Part shown: positions 1-10,634 of the stretch, piece by piece
How the letters are laid out: each line of letters begins with the position of its first letter
How positions within the stretch are numbered: the stretch's first letter is position 1
Source of the DNA: Candidatus Fermentibacteraceae bacterium
GTDB lineage: Bacteria > Fermentibacterota > Fermentibacteria > Fermentibacterales > JCC-6
Assembly: GCA_016744855.1 (NCBI GenBank)
Contig: JADGDO010000003.1
Location: forward strand, 186,001-250,000
DNA length: 64,000 bases
Direction: 5' to 3'
Notes under the pieces: model-generated
Databases searched by the model: none
What the model was told of the DNA's origin: nothing
Seen by the model: only the letters and a program-made list of their open reading frames with translations
Translations under genes and position numbers: made by a program

Positions 1-2055
1 CGCGTTGCTGAAGAGGTTCTTTCACCCCAAGAAATTACAATGGCACTGCACCGATGGCTTCGCCATGAGAAAATCAGATTTCTCTCTGTCACAGCCGGTC
101 GCCGTGATGTTCCTCTAGGAATACTTCGGGAAGCTCTGGACAGATACGAAATGCTTCCTAGACGCAACAAAAAAATGGAAGCTCGCGATCGGGAAAACAT
201 AATTGTTGGGCTTACCAGGAGGATTTTCACCGATGATCTCAACTACATAAGTACCATCAGAAAACATGTAAGTATCGGGGATTTTGCTCACGTAATTAAT
301 CACACAATCGGACCCTACAATGGAAATGGCAAAGTTGGTGGCAAAGCGGCAGGTCTTTTCAGAGCTGAAAAAATCCTCAACACATATAAAAAAACACACT
401 CAGTACTCAGAAATCTGAAAGTCCCTAAAACTTGGTTTATCTCATCAGATTCAGTTCTTGAATTCATCAGCCACAATGCTCTTGAGGAGATGATGGCGAT
501 AAAATATGCCCGTCAGGAGGAGATTCGACAGGAGTACCATCTTCTGGAGCAGGTTTTCAAACATTCCATCATGCCGTACAGTGTTCTTGCCGGGCTCGAG
601 CACGCCCTCGACTATTTTGGAACAGCTCCCATTGTTGTTCGCTCTTCCAGCCTTCTTGAGGATAGCACAGGTGCAGCATTTGCAGGTAAATACAAGAGTC
701 TCTTTGTTGCAAACCAAGGACCAAGACCGCAAAGGCTTGAAGCTCTTGTTGATGCTGTTCTTGAAATTTACGCAAGTATTTTTGGACCAGATCCCATCGA
801 GTATCGTCGCGAACGAGGACTTCTTGACTTCAATGAAGAAATGGGCATTCTGATTCAAGAAGTTGTCGGCACAAAAATAGGCAAGTACTACTTCCCTCCT
901 TTTGCCGGAGTAGCTTTCAGCAGGAATGATTACAGATGGTCCAAAAAGATTAAATCAGAGGATGGCATAGTCAGGCTGGTAGCAGGACTTGGGACAAGAG
1001 CTGTCGACAGAACCGGGCAAGACTTCCCGGTACTAATGAGTCCGGGGCAACCGAAGCTGCGCATAAATGTTACAACCGAGGAACTCATACGTTACGCACA
1101 AAAATACATGGATGTAGTAAACCTTGAAAAAGGTTGCCTTGAAACAGTAAGTACGGAGAAGATAATTAAAGAGCATGGTGCTAAAATTCCGTGCCTTCCC
1201 TATCTTGTATCGCTCTATGAAGAGGGTGGAATCCAACTATCCCCCGGATCCATGCTGAATATTCAGCGAAAGGATTCAATAGTAACCTTCCATAATCTAC
1301 TGGAGAGAAGCCCTGTTCCGCTCTTCTTCAAAACGGTGCTAAGTATCCTGGAAGATGAAATTGGTCTGCCTGTAGATATAGAGTTCGCGTACGGTCCTGA
1401 TATTCATACACCTTATTTGCTTCAATGCAGACCGCAGAGCGTAGGTGGAGGAACAGTAGACATCACAATTCCTTCAGGAATCACTGATGATTCGGTAGTT
1501 TTCACTGCAAACAGGTACATCATGTCAGGAGCTTGCCACAACATTAAATACATGGTCTATGTAGATGGTATAAAATATGATAAGGTCGAAAGCCGCGAGA
1601 AGCTACTTGAAATCGGTCAAATTGTGGGTAAACTCAACAAATTACTCCCTCAGAAGCAATTCATTCTTATCGGACCGGGAAGATGGGGAAGCAAGGGTGA
1701 CATCAAACTCGGCGTTCACGTAGGCTACAGCGATATAAATAACACAGCAATGCTGATAGAAGTTGCTAAAATGAAGAAGGGGCAATTGCCCGATCTTTCA
1801 TTCGGTACCCACTTCTTCCAGGATCTGGTTGAAGCTAATATCAGGTACCTTCCATTGTATCCGGATGATGAAGGAGTCGTTTTCAAGGAAGAAATCTTCA
1901 TGAACTGTAAAAATATGCTTGCTTCTCTGGTTCCTCAAACATCAGATTTTGAGGACATAATCAAAGTTGTGCAAGTTGAAGACATCCGAAAAGATTCATC
2001 TCTCTCGGTTATTTTGAATGGTGAAACAGATAAAGCAATTGCTTACCTGAACTAA
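1..2055 (+). CDS. PEP/pyruvate-binding (PPDK_N) protein, 5' end outside window
   Basis: The frame is open from base 1, so the N-terminus lies upstream; 684 codons are present. Counted from base 1, the ATP-grasp landmarks of PEP synthase and pyruvate phosphate dikinase are present: GGKAAGL at 113-119, VVRSSSLLED near 213, and LLQCRP near 474. After this domain comes a C-terminal module with GPGRWGS (about 559) and GTHFF (His 604), shared with the proteins at 3706 and 24682. There is no TSxGGxTSHAA-type phosphohistidine domain and no C-terminal barrel, so it is not a complete PEP synthase. The substrate is unknown. The gene converges on gdhA across a shared terminator. A receiver domain may lie in the missing part, as in the two complete paralogs. 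Confidence 0.85.
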   Translation, partial: RVAEEVLSPQEITMALHRWLRHEKIRFLSVTAGRRDVPLGILREALDRYEMLPRRNKKMEARDRENIIVGLTRRIFTDDLNYISTIRKHVSIGDFAHVINHTIGPYNGNGKVGGKAAGLFRAEKILNTYKKTHSVLRNLKVPKTWFISSDSVLEFISHNALEEMMAIKYARQEEIRQEYHLLEQVFKHSIMPYSVLAGLEHALDYFGTAPIVVRSSSLLEDSTGAAFAGKYKSLFVANQGPRPQRLEALVDAVLEIYASIFGPDPIEYRRERGLLDFNEEMGILIQEVVGTKIGKYYFPPFAGVAFSRNDYRWSKKIKSEDGIVRLVAGLGTRAVDRTGQDFPVLMSPGQPKLRINVTTEELIRYAQKYMDVVNLEKGCLETVSTEKIIKEHGAKIPCLPYLVSLYEEGGIQLSPGSMLNIQRKDSIVTFHNLLERSPVPLFFKTVLSILEDEIGLPVDIEFAYGPDIHTPYLLQCRPQSVGGGTVDITIPSGITDDSVVFTANRYIMSGACHNIKYMVYVDGIKYDKVESREKLLEIGQIVGKLNKLLPQKQFILIGPGRWGSKGDIKLGVHVGYSDINNTAMLIEVAKMKKGQLPDLSFGTHFFQDLVEANIRYLPLYPDDEGVVFKEEIFMNCKNMLASLVPQTSDFEDIIKVVQVEDIRKDSSLSVILNGETDKAIAYLN

Positions 2056-2070
2056 GGGTTCAGATATAAA

Positions 2071-2101
2071 GAAATCCCCCGCACCCGGTGCGGGGGATTT
2101 C
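2071..2101. terminator. Bidirectional terminator hairpin between converging genes
   Basis: A perfect 14-bp stem (GAAATCCCCCGCAC and its complement) closes a 3-nt loop. The A/T ends give a U-run in either direction. It sits 16 bases after the stop of the PPDK_N gene and 20 bases beyond the gdhA stop, so it can end both transcripts. Confidence 0.85.
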
Positions 2102-2120
2102 TGTAGTATCGTATTCTAAA

Positions 2121-3542
<1,422 letters not shown>

Positions 3543-3604
3543 TTAGGGTAGACTACTCGGAAGACCTTGGCTCTGTCAATAGCAATTATCTACAGGAGTC
3601 AAAC

Positions 3605-3634
3605 TTGACTCTCTGCATGGGCACATGCAATAAT
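3605..3634 (+). promoter_or_regulatory. Extended -10 promoter for the PPDK_N/receiver gene, with palindromes
   Basis: TTGACT (3605-3610), an 18-bp spacer and AATAAT (3629-3634) preceded by TGC form an extended -10 promoter about 70 bp before the ATG at 3706. Two perfect palindromes overlap it: TGCATG-GGCA-CATGCA at 3614-3629 in the spacer, and GCAAT-A-ATTGC at 3627-3637 over the -10. This is where a dimeric repressor would bind. Assigned from the sequence only. Confidence 0.5.
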
Positions 3635-3705
3635 TGCTTTGTATCCCGACAAAGCCTTATTTCAGCAATCAATCAGTGCAAATCAAAAACCGGGGGTGGT
3701 TCTGA

Positions 3706-6681
3706 ATGATGTTCTCTCCAGGAAATCTTAACGGTAAACTTCAACTCCGAAGAACAGAATTTCTCCTGAAAGACCTCAATAAATTTAAAGTTCAGAATGT
3801 AATGCTAGTATGCAGCCTGTATGATTACTACACAGTAGAAGAAGACGGAATGCTCGAGGATATTCTTGGCGCTACTCATTCCTGGGGTGACTATGGGAAA
3901 GCCGCTGTCATCACACAGGTATCTGATGCTACAACAGCGCTGAAAATGCTGAAAGACGAAGCGGGTAAGCACTTCCGATTGATCATCTGCATGTCGACAG
4001 GCGAGCAACTCTCTTTCACCGAATTCACAGAGCGTGTGCATACGGTTCAGCCGAACCTCGCTGTTGCTGTCGTCACACACAACCGTGAGGAACTCAGGAA
4101 AGTTAGCAACAACAATCCCGGCATACTCCCCTACCGACTCTTTAACTGGATGGGCACCGGTGATATAATCCGAGGAATCATTCAGCTCACAGAAGACACT
4201 GCCAATGCTGAGAGTGACTGCGGCGACCTTAACGCTCCCTGTATTCTATTGGTAGAAGATGATGTCCTCTTCTATTCGAAATATCTTCACCAGGGAATGA
4301 GCCAGATTCACCTTAAAACCAGTCATATCCTGGAACAGATGAAGTCCCAAACGATGCGCAAAATGAAGAGCAAAGCCAGAACCAAATTCCTCCTCGCCGT
4401 TAACATGGAGGAAGCAGAGAAGGCTCTTGATCTTTTTAGCAACTCTCTTGTCGGTGTTATCACAGATATGAGGTTTCACCATCAGGGTGTCCATGATGAA
4501 ACAGCTGGAGTAAGCTTAATCGGTAAGATAAGAGAGAAAAATCATAACATTCCGATTGTTCTTCAAACAAGTGAGCAAAATGGTAGACAAATTTCTGAGA
4601 AAATGGGTGTAGGCTATCTCTGCAAGCACTCTGAAACTCTGATATCGGATTTCAGCAATGCACTAGTCGACTCCTTCAACTTCGGAGATCTGTATTTTGA
4701 GAATGCTCTTGGCAAACCCATCAGAAGGGTTTCAAACATCAGAGAGCTTGGAATTGCACTAGACAAACTGCCGGCAGAATCAATAAAGAAGTGCTGGGAT
4801 TCAGGTAGAGTTTCCCGCTGGTTAAAAATCCAAACTGAACTGGAGCTTGCAGAAGATCTTGATAACTGCAATTTCCCCGATACCTCTCCCGAGGGTGTAA
4901 AATCAGCCCTTATTAAATCCTTCAGGTCATGGAAAGCTGACCAGCGGAGAGGGTATGTAGTCCCATACAGCAGATCTTTCCATGAAGAGGATCTTATGTT
5001 CAGCAGGATCGGCAACGGTTCAATGGGAGGGAAAGGAAGAGGTCTAGCATTTATCGACCGTGTGCTTGTAGCAAATCTCAAAGATGATGCTTTTAAAAAA
5101 GTTGCGGTTTCAGTGCCTAATACTGTGATCATTACAACAGAATTTTTCGATGAATTCATGAAGATAAACAAGCTTCATCAATTTGCAATTGAATGTGAAG
5201 ATGACAACAAAATACATAGAGTCTTCCAGGAAGCGTCTCTGCCGGCAACCATCCTAGGTGACCTCCGTGATTATGCAAACACGGTTACCACTCCCTTGGC
5301 AATTCGTTCATCAAGCCTTCTCGAAGACGCTATGTACCAGCCTTTTGCCGGTATTTACGCAACGAAAATGCTCCCTAATAATTCGAGAGATCTCACTGTC
5401 AGATTCAAGCAACTTTCCAGTGCTGTAAAATTTGTATATGCCTCTACTTTCATGCAATCCGCAAAGTCCTACATTAAAGCAACAAATCACCGGGTGGAAG
5501 AAGAAAAAATGGCGGTTCTTCTTCAGCAGGTTGTCGGCCGTGAACATGGAAAACTCTTCTACCCCCATTTCTCGGGTGTTGGAAGATCCTATGATTTCTA
5601 TCCGGCTGGTTCTGCAAAGCCTGAAGATGGTGTAGTAAATGTTGCCCTTGGGCTGGGTAAGGCTATTGTTGATGGTGGGATGTCTCTTCGTTTTACTCCG
5701 AAGTACCCGAGGGTTCTCCCTCAATTCGGTACTGTTAAAGACATGATGGACAATTCTCAGAAGAGCTTCTATGCAGTACAGATGAACAACAACTACTGGG
5801 GATCCAAACTCGATGAAGATCAATATATATCGAGCCACGACCTTGCAACTTCAGAAAAAGATGGCACACTCGAATTTCTTGGTTCCACGTACGATGCTCA
5901 CAACGACAGAGTAATGGATGGTACTACCAGACATGGGCCTAGAATTGTCAGCTTCGCTCATATTCTGAAAAATGATGTTTTTCCTCTTGCCCGGATAAGC
6001 AATTATCTGCTGAAAATGGGAGAGAAATCAATGGGTTGCCCAGTTGAAATAGAGTTTGCTGTTACACTGGGCAAAAAGCGCGCCCTACCCGCTCATTTCA
6101 GTCTGCTACAGATAAGACCGATGGTTGTAAGCAACGACATGGTTGATATTGATCCATCAACTTTCGATGAGTCAAAACTTCTCTGTAAAACTGACACAGC
6201 CCTGGGTAACGGTACAATACAGAGCATCAGAGATATCGTCTACATAAAACCAGACAGTTTCACCGCCTCGAAAACTAAAGATATCGTAAAAGAGGTGCAA
6301 GCTCTGAATCAGCAGCTTTTCCAGGAGGAAAGACCCTTCGTACTGATAGGACCGGGAAGATGGGGTTCTTCCGATCCATGGCTGGGTATCCCGGTAACCT
6401 GGAGCCAGATATGCGGTGCAAAAGTAATAGTTGAAGCAAGTCAGAAGAACATGAACATAGATCCCTCACAGGGATCCCATTTCTTCCAGAACATGACCTC
6501 TCTTGGTGTGGTCTATTTCACTGTGCCGCATAACAGAAGCGGTTCAATGATTAACTGGGAGTGGTTAAATTCCCTTGAATCGGTAGCTGAAACAGAATTT
6601 ATAAGACATGTTTCAGTGAATGAGCCGGTTAAGGTAATGGTTGATGGAAGAACAGGCAAGGGAGCAATGCTGCTGAGTTAA
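3706..6681 (+). CDS. Receiver-domain protein fused to PEP-synthase-like ATP-grasp domain
   Basis: 991 residues. Residues about 25-160 look like a degenerate receiver without its phosphorylatable Asp. Residues about 178-320 are a second receiver with the acidic pair (LLVEDD, about 179), acceptor Asp (VITDM, about 253) and Lys (about 306). The PPDK_N ATP-grasp domain follows, with GGKGRGL at 441-447, AIRSSSLLED near 532 and LLQIRP near 800. The last part holds GPGRWGSSD (882) and GSHFF (His 925). The swivelling phosphohistidine domain and PEP barrel of real PEP synthase are absent. The closest relative here is the protein at 24682. It lies divergent from gdhA. A phosphorylation-controlled ATP-dependent phosphotransferase or ATP sensor is inferred; no substrate can be named. 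Confidence 0.8.
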   Translation: MMFSPGNLNGKLQLRRTEFLLKDLNKFKVQNVMLVCSLYDYYTVEEDGMLEDILGATHSWGDYGKAAVITQVSDATTALKMLKDEAGKHFRLIICMSTGEQLSFTEFTERVHTVQPNLAVAVVTHNREELRKVSNNNPGILPYRLFNWMGTGDIIRGIIQLTEDTANAESDCGDLNAPCILLVEDDVLFYSKYLHQGMSQIHLKTSHILEQMKSQTMRKMKSKARTKFLLAVNMEEAEKALDLFSNSLVGVITDMRFHHQGVHDETAGVSLIGKIREKNHNIPIVLQTSEQNGRQISEKMGVGYLCKHSETLISDFSNALVDSFNFGDLYFENALGKPIRRVSNIRELGIALDKLPAESIKKCWDSGRVSRWLKIQTELELAEDLDNCNFPDTSPEGVKSALIKSFRSWKADQRRGYVVPYSRSFHEEDLMFSRIGNGSMGGKGRGLAFIDRVLVANLKDDAFKKVAVSVPNTVIITTEFFDEFMKINKLHQFAIECEDDNKIHRVFQEASLPATILGDLRDYANTVTTPLAIRSSSLLEDAMYQPFAGIYATKMLPNNSRDLTVRFKQLSSAVKFVYASTFMQSAKSYIKATNHRVEEEKMAVLLQQVVGREHGKLFYPHFSGVGRSYDFYPAGSAKPEDGVVNVALGLGKAIVDGGMSLRFTPKYPRVLPQFGTVKDMMDNSQKSFYAVQMNNNYWGSKLDEDQYISSHDLATSEKDGTLEFLGSTYDAHNDRVMDGTTRHGPRIVSFAHILKNDVFPLARISNYLLKMGEKSMGCPVEIEFAVTLGKKRALPAHFSLLQIRPMVVSNDMVDIDPSTFDESKLLCKTDTALGNGTIQSIRDIVYIKPDSFTASKTKDIVKEVQALNQQLFQEERPFVLIGPGRWGSSDPWLGIPVTWSQICGAKVIVEASQKNMNIDPSQGSHFFQNMTSLGVVYFTVPHNRSGSMINWEWLNSLESVAETEFIRHVSVNEPVKVMVDGRTGKGAMLLS

Positions 6682-6714
6682 CAGCAGCGAAGCTCTCAAT
6701 ACTTGCAATATGAA

Positions 6715-7212
6715 TCAGCCCTGATTTTTCATCTCTCCTGTAAGGAAGGAGATACCGGAAAGTCTTTCCATCTCCATGGCCATTTCTAAAGAATTTTCAA
6801 TTGTATGGGCTGGAATCATATGGTTTCTTTTCTTTCCTTTAATCTTAAAATAGAGTGGCCCTTTCAGACCTTGTGTTTTCTTCTTTACTGCTGATGCTGC
6901 TGCAAGTCCTATAAGCCCGCCTCCATACATTGAGGCTCCCATATCGCCTACAGAAAATGACTCTATATCAGACCAGCGGTAAGCGACTACGGTAAGGTAG
7001 GTAAAGGCAAAACCCTCAGGTGTAAGCCCGGCTCTTGCATTTTTCGCCCGCATAATAATCCAGATCCCCAGAGGTAGTGTGATTACCAGTAGGCAGCACA
7101 GAACACCTGCGAATATCTGCATTTTTCTCCATGCATCCTTTGTGCGATAGATCTGTCCACCCAGTTCTGCCTGCTCCAACAACAGCTTACCATCAAGTTT
7201 TTCTGTCTCCAT
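6715..7212 (-). CDS. Membrane protein with a PH-like domain
   Basis: 165 residues from an ATG at 7212 with GGAGGG 5 nt upstream; a reading 20 codons longer has no such site. One clear membrane segment spans about residues 32-55. The following part (GLTPEGFAF, then YRWSDIESFSV) has the spacing of bacterial PH-like domains, where a short strand is followed by W-x-D-I. A Gly-rich stretch (MYGGGLIGLAAASAV) could dip into the membrane. No enzyme motif is seen. It converges on the PPDK_N/receiver gene, which ends 33 bp away, with no obvious terminator between them. Function unknown. Confidence 0.65.
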   Translation of the reverse strand: METEKLDGKLLLEQAELGGQIYRTKDAWRKMQIFAGVLCCLLVITLPLGIWIIMRAKNARAGLTPEGFAFTYLTVVAYRWSDIESFSVGDMGASMYGGGLIGLAAASAVKKKTQGLKGPLYFKIKGKKRNHMIPAHTIENSLEMAMEMERLSGISFLTGEMKNQG

Positions 7213-7329
7213 ACACCCTCCACAGATTGAAGTTAAAACCCAGCAAAAACCAAGTTTCTGCAACAAAAACATACAATCTGAGCCTTATGACAGCAATGAT
7301 GATAATGGATAACAGAATAAAGATAAAGT

Positions 7330-9477
7330 CTAGAAGAATCTGGTCATTTTCGCGTAGACAGTAAACTCAGGATCACTCTCATCTTCAGCAACCTCGCCGA
7401 TAAGGAAATGGAACCAGCTTCCGGGATTGTATTCCCAGCTATACAAAATATTGGCCCAGATGTTATCTGTTTCGTAAGAGCTGCTGTCTGTTTCCCAAGT
7501 GCGTTCGAAACGGGAAATCTGTCCATTCAATCTGATACGCATTAGTTGTGTAAGCATGTATGTAGCAGAAACGCTGAATGACTTCCAGTCTGAAGATGTC
7601 TTCTCCCAACCCTCGACATTCCAGTTATACCTGGTTGCCGGTTCCTGAATCCTCAAAGACGGTTCCAGGTTAATTGAGAGTACAGAAGAAGGCTTGATTC
7701 TAAGGCCTAAAGAGAAGCGTCGCATCCAGGAATCAAGGTAGGTACTGCGGTTGGCACTGACCCATCCAGCTAATGGTTTTCTGTAATCTGTTGACGAGGA
7801 AATTCCCCCGGAAAAACCACCATTATACCATCTTCCGTCCGGTCCCTCGTACCTGTCATACCAACGATCATTGTAATCAGTCCATATATTCAAATCATAT
7901 CTGCTGACTGTCGCAGTCCCGGCCCAGATATTAACACCGCTTCCTGCATTTCTATCTTCCATATCGGTGCTGTACCAAGGATTTATACCAAGCCAAAAAC
8001 CATCCATAAGACCTGAAGTGAAGTCATGGGAATAATCGGAGTAAACAGAATAAGTGGTCTCACCGTTCCCCTGGTTATATCCCATGTATGAGGGATTGAA
8101 GTCCTCTCCTTTTCTCTCATAACGGAAATTAACTTCATAATGTTCCTTGAAGTATCCTGCGTCTACTCGAACTGCTGAATTATCTGAATCCGTTTGGAAT
8201 CGATTCCAGGTAAGACCGAGTTTGCCCTTTACCTCGAAGTGTTCTCTGAAAGTCAGCATTCCGCTGAAAGCTCCTGATCTTCCGAAGGAGTATTCTTCCT
8301 CCTCCTGTTCGGGGAGATCAACACTTGTTGCAGAAAACTTTATCCAGTTCCCCGGACTGAACTCCTCAAGTAGAGAGCCAGCTGTGTATGAAGCAGCTCT
8401 TTCCACAAGAGTAGTGTCGTTTTCCCAAACTCTTCCCGTTACAACTTCAAGAGCACCATACCTGAGTTTGCCTGATGTGCCGGTAATCTTAACACCACCA
8501 ATAATGGGAATAAGCTCACCGTTCCAAGCGACAGAACCAATATTTCTGGAGTAGAACATGTGAAAAGGCATGTCAAAGATGTCAGTGCCCTCCATGAAAA
8601 AAGGTCTCTTCTCATTCAGCCAAGGGGCCCAGTGCGAGATATTGCCCTGATCTTCATCTGATTCAACCTGACCGAAATCGGGGTTTACAGTTACATCCAT
8701 GACAGACTGCATATCAAGTGGAATCTTGATATCTACTCCGGCAGTGCCCCATGGGTCACTGAATATCTCATTAGCCTCTGTGAATCTGAGGCGACCCGCA
8801 ATAGAAGGTCTGATCTCAATACTGTGTCCTGATGGAAGATCGGAAAGTCCGGTAAGATCACCGAAACAGGAGACATCAGTGCCTCCTTGCTCCTTCATTC
8901 GGAACATGTAGCCGGCTTCGTTGGTGAATGATATCGTTCTACCAAAGTTGATTCCCCAAAGTTGTTCATCATCAGGTGAGTATCTGAGTACCGAAAAGGG
9001 CAGGGCAACTTCAAGAGTCCAGCCGGAATCACTCATAGCAACAGCTGATCTCCATACTGCATCCCAGTTCCGGTCTTCCCCGTTAACTTTTGTTCGCCTG
9101 GAATCACATTGAACACCATCAACAGAAACTGTAAAAACAAAACAGTTGGAATCGTCATTGAATGTATCGATGTATATGTAGAACTTATCTACCGGTTGAT
9201 CTTCATCCCTGGCGCCCAGTTGATGATTTATTGTTTCCGGTTCTGGGTCATACATGAATGCAGAAATGTATAGAAATTCTTCATCATAAGATAGTTTAAC
9301 CTCTGTCGGTTGCGACAAAGGTAGGTCTGCTCTGGGTCTGAATGCTGTAAAATAGCCTCCGTAAGGCTCCGCACTCTGCCAGCAGAAGTCATTGATAACT
9401 CCATCAATCTCAGGAGTATGGTCCGTTTTTTCAACGGTCAGGCCGCAAATAGCAGCAAACAATAGTAAGAAATTCAT
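7330..9477 (-). CDS. CBM9-like / DUF5916 outer-membrane protein
   Basis: 715 residues. A short signal peptide (about 1-15) leads to a family-9 carbohydrate-binding-like beta-sandwich (EIDGVINDFCW to about 215), then the DUF5916 signature (NPDFGQVESDE; EKRPFFMEG; FYSRNIG at about 260-320). The C-terminal 370 residues alternate aromatic and polar residues like an outer-membrane beta-barrel and end in Phe, the usual barrel-assembly signal. Known family members are outer-membrane proteins of uncertain substrate, often near polysaccharide or protein degradation genes. No Shine-Dalgarno precedes the ATG, and a promoter lies directly against it (see 9484-9511), so the message may be leaderless. Confidence 0.85.
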   Translation of the reverse strand: MNFLLLFAAICGLTVEKTDHTPEIDGVINDFCWQSAEPYGGYFTAFRPRADLPLSQPTEVKLSYDEEFLYISAFMYDPEPETINHQLGARDEDQPVDKFYIYIDTFNDDSNCFVFTVSVDGVQCDSRRTKVNGEDRNWDAVWRSAVAMSDSGWTLEVALPFSVLRYSPDDEQLWGINFGRTISFTNEAGYMFRMKEQGGTDVSCFGDLTGLSDLPSGHSIEIRPSIAGRLRFTEANEIFSDPWGTAGVDIKIPLDMQSVMDVTVNPDFGQVESDEDQGNISHWAPWLNEKRPFFMEGTDIFDMPFHMFYSRNIGSVAWNGELIPIIGGVKITGTSGKLRYGALEVVTGRVWENDTTLVERAASYTAGSLLEEFSPGNWIKFSATSVDLPEQEEEEYSFGRSGAFSGMLTFREHFEVKGKLGLTWNRFQTDSDNSAVRVDAGYFKEHYEVNFRYERKGEDFNPSYMGYNQGNGETTYSVYSDYSHDFTSGLMDGFWLGINPWYSTDMEDRNAGSGVNIWAGTATVSRYDLNIWTDYNDRWYDRYEGPDGRWYNGGFSGGISSSTDYRKPLAGWVSANRSTYLDSWMRRFSLGLRIKPSSVLSINLEPSLRIQEPATRYNWNVEGWEKTSSDWKSFSVSATYMLTQLMRIRLNGQISRFERTWETDSSSYETDNIWANILYSWEYNPGSWFHFLIGEVAEDESDPEFTVYAKMTRFF

Positions 9478-9483
9478 AGGGGA

Positions 9484-9511
9484 ATTATTGTAACGAAACC
9501 GGTTTTGTCAA
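9484..9511 (-). promoter_or_regulatory. Promoter abutting the start codon (leaderless candidate)
   Basis: On the minus strand, TTGACA (9506-9511), a 16-bp spacer and AATAAT (9484-9489). Only 6 nt separate the -10 from the ATG at 9477, so transcription should begin on or next to the start codon. The bases between read TCCCCT, with no ribosome-binding site. Confidence 0.55.
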
Positions 9512-9619
9512 GATTCGAGCTATAGTGCTCCTCTTAAACAACTTTCTGTCGTAGCTGGCGAATGGTATATTTTCGTTTCGGCATTCACTTTTTACCCGAG
9601 ATTAAGGAAGGGATACATC

Positions 9620-10582
9620 ATGAAAAGAGTTTTTACGATACTGATAATCCTGATGTTCATGCTGCTTACAGCTTGCGGATTAGGGGGAGAAAAAACCGAT
9701 GAAACCTCGAGTAGCGATAGAGAAGATAGAGAGGCTGGAATCGAGATTGTGATCGAAAACGGACTGGAGGATTCTGAACTAACTGAGATCTGGATCGATC
9801 CATCTGATCAACCATGGTCCGAGAACCTTCTTGATGATCCTGTAGAACCAGGAGAAGAATTCACTCTATTGGTAGATGAACCTCTCGAGTATGACATACA
9901 GGTTATAGATGGATACGGTGAAAGCTACACAATCATGAATCAGAGTGTTGATGAAGACGGCTTCGAATGGGAAGTAGTCTATGAGGACGCCGACTGGAGC
10001 TCTGTCCCTTCAGGAGAGCCTGTAGAAATTACTGTTGAAAACGGACTTTGGGACGACACTATCTGGTACGTATACTGTACCCTCTCCTCGGAAGATGCGT
10101 GGGGAAGTGAAAGACTGGACTACATGGTTCTTGAAGAAGGAGAGTCTTTTACATTCGAGATTTCAGCAGGAGATTACTATGATTTCTACGCTAGAAATGA
10201 CAGAGGCGACTTCTTCTTCTCTTTCGATAACTACATAGATGAAAGCGGATTCAGCTGGAAGGTTTCTGAGAGGGATCTGGACAATACACTCTACGAAGAT
10301 GAAACACATGGAGCTAGTGCTCCGGTTTCCCTAATCAACCGACTTGGAAATGTTAGCATTCTTTATGCTTATGAGGATGAAAGCGGTGGAGAATCCTGGG
10401 GCGATGACCTCATGGAGGGTGATGTTCTGGAGCCGCGTGAAGAGTTCACTTTTTACCTCCGAGCAGACAGATTCTATGACTTTCATGTACAGGATGAATT
10501 GGGAAACACATATACGCTCTACGAAGTTGCCATTAAAGACAACGGCATTTTCTGGGAAGTCATTCAGGACGATATAGACTGA
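9620..10582 (+). CDS. Lipoprotein made of three repeats
   Basis: 320 residues. Signal peptide with lipobox LTAC (Cys 19), followed by an acidic linker and three repeats of about 85 residues (about 41-125, 135-221, 234-319). Each repeat begins with a strand like I-x-I-x-N-x-L. It continues through a WG/WSE segment, a GEEFTF turn, YDF-x-V-x-D and closes with GF-x-WEV. All look like beta-sandwich units. The residue after the Cys is Gly, not Asp, so sorting to the outer membrane is likely. Shine-Dalgarno AAGGAAGGG precedes the ATG. Composition is very acidic. I do not recognise the family; a surface or periplasmic binding role is a guess. Confidence 0.8.
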   Translation: MKRVFTILIILMFMLLTACGLGGEKTDETSSSDREDREAGIEIVIENGLEDSELTEIWIDPSDQPWSENLLDDPVEPGEEFTLLVDEPLEYDIQVIDGYGESYTIMNQSVDEDGFEWEVVYEDADWSSVPSGEPVEITVENGLWDDTIWYVYCTLSSEDAWGSERLDYMVLEEGESFTFEISAGDYYDFYARNDRGDFFFSFDNYIDESGFSWKVSERDLDNTLYEDETHGASAPVSLINRLGNVSILYAYEDESGGESWGDDLMEGDVLEPREEFTFYLRADRFYDFHVQDELGNTYTLYEVAIKDNGIFWEVIQDDID

Positions 10583-10591
10583 TGATAGTTG

Positions 10592-10624
10592 AGTCCGTGC
10601 AGGAATCTTCTTCCTGCACGGACT
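10592..10624. terminator. Terminator-like hairpin between converging genes
   Basis: A perfect 14-bp stem (AGTCCGTGCAGGAA with its complement) closes a 5-nt loop, between the triple-repeat lipoprotein gene and the end of glnA. The U-run on either side is weak, so efficiency is uncertain. Confidence 0.6.
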
Positions 10625-10634
10625 AAAAGTGTAA

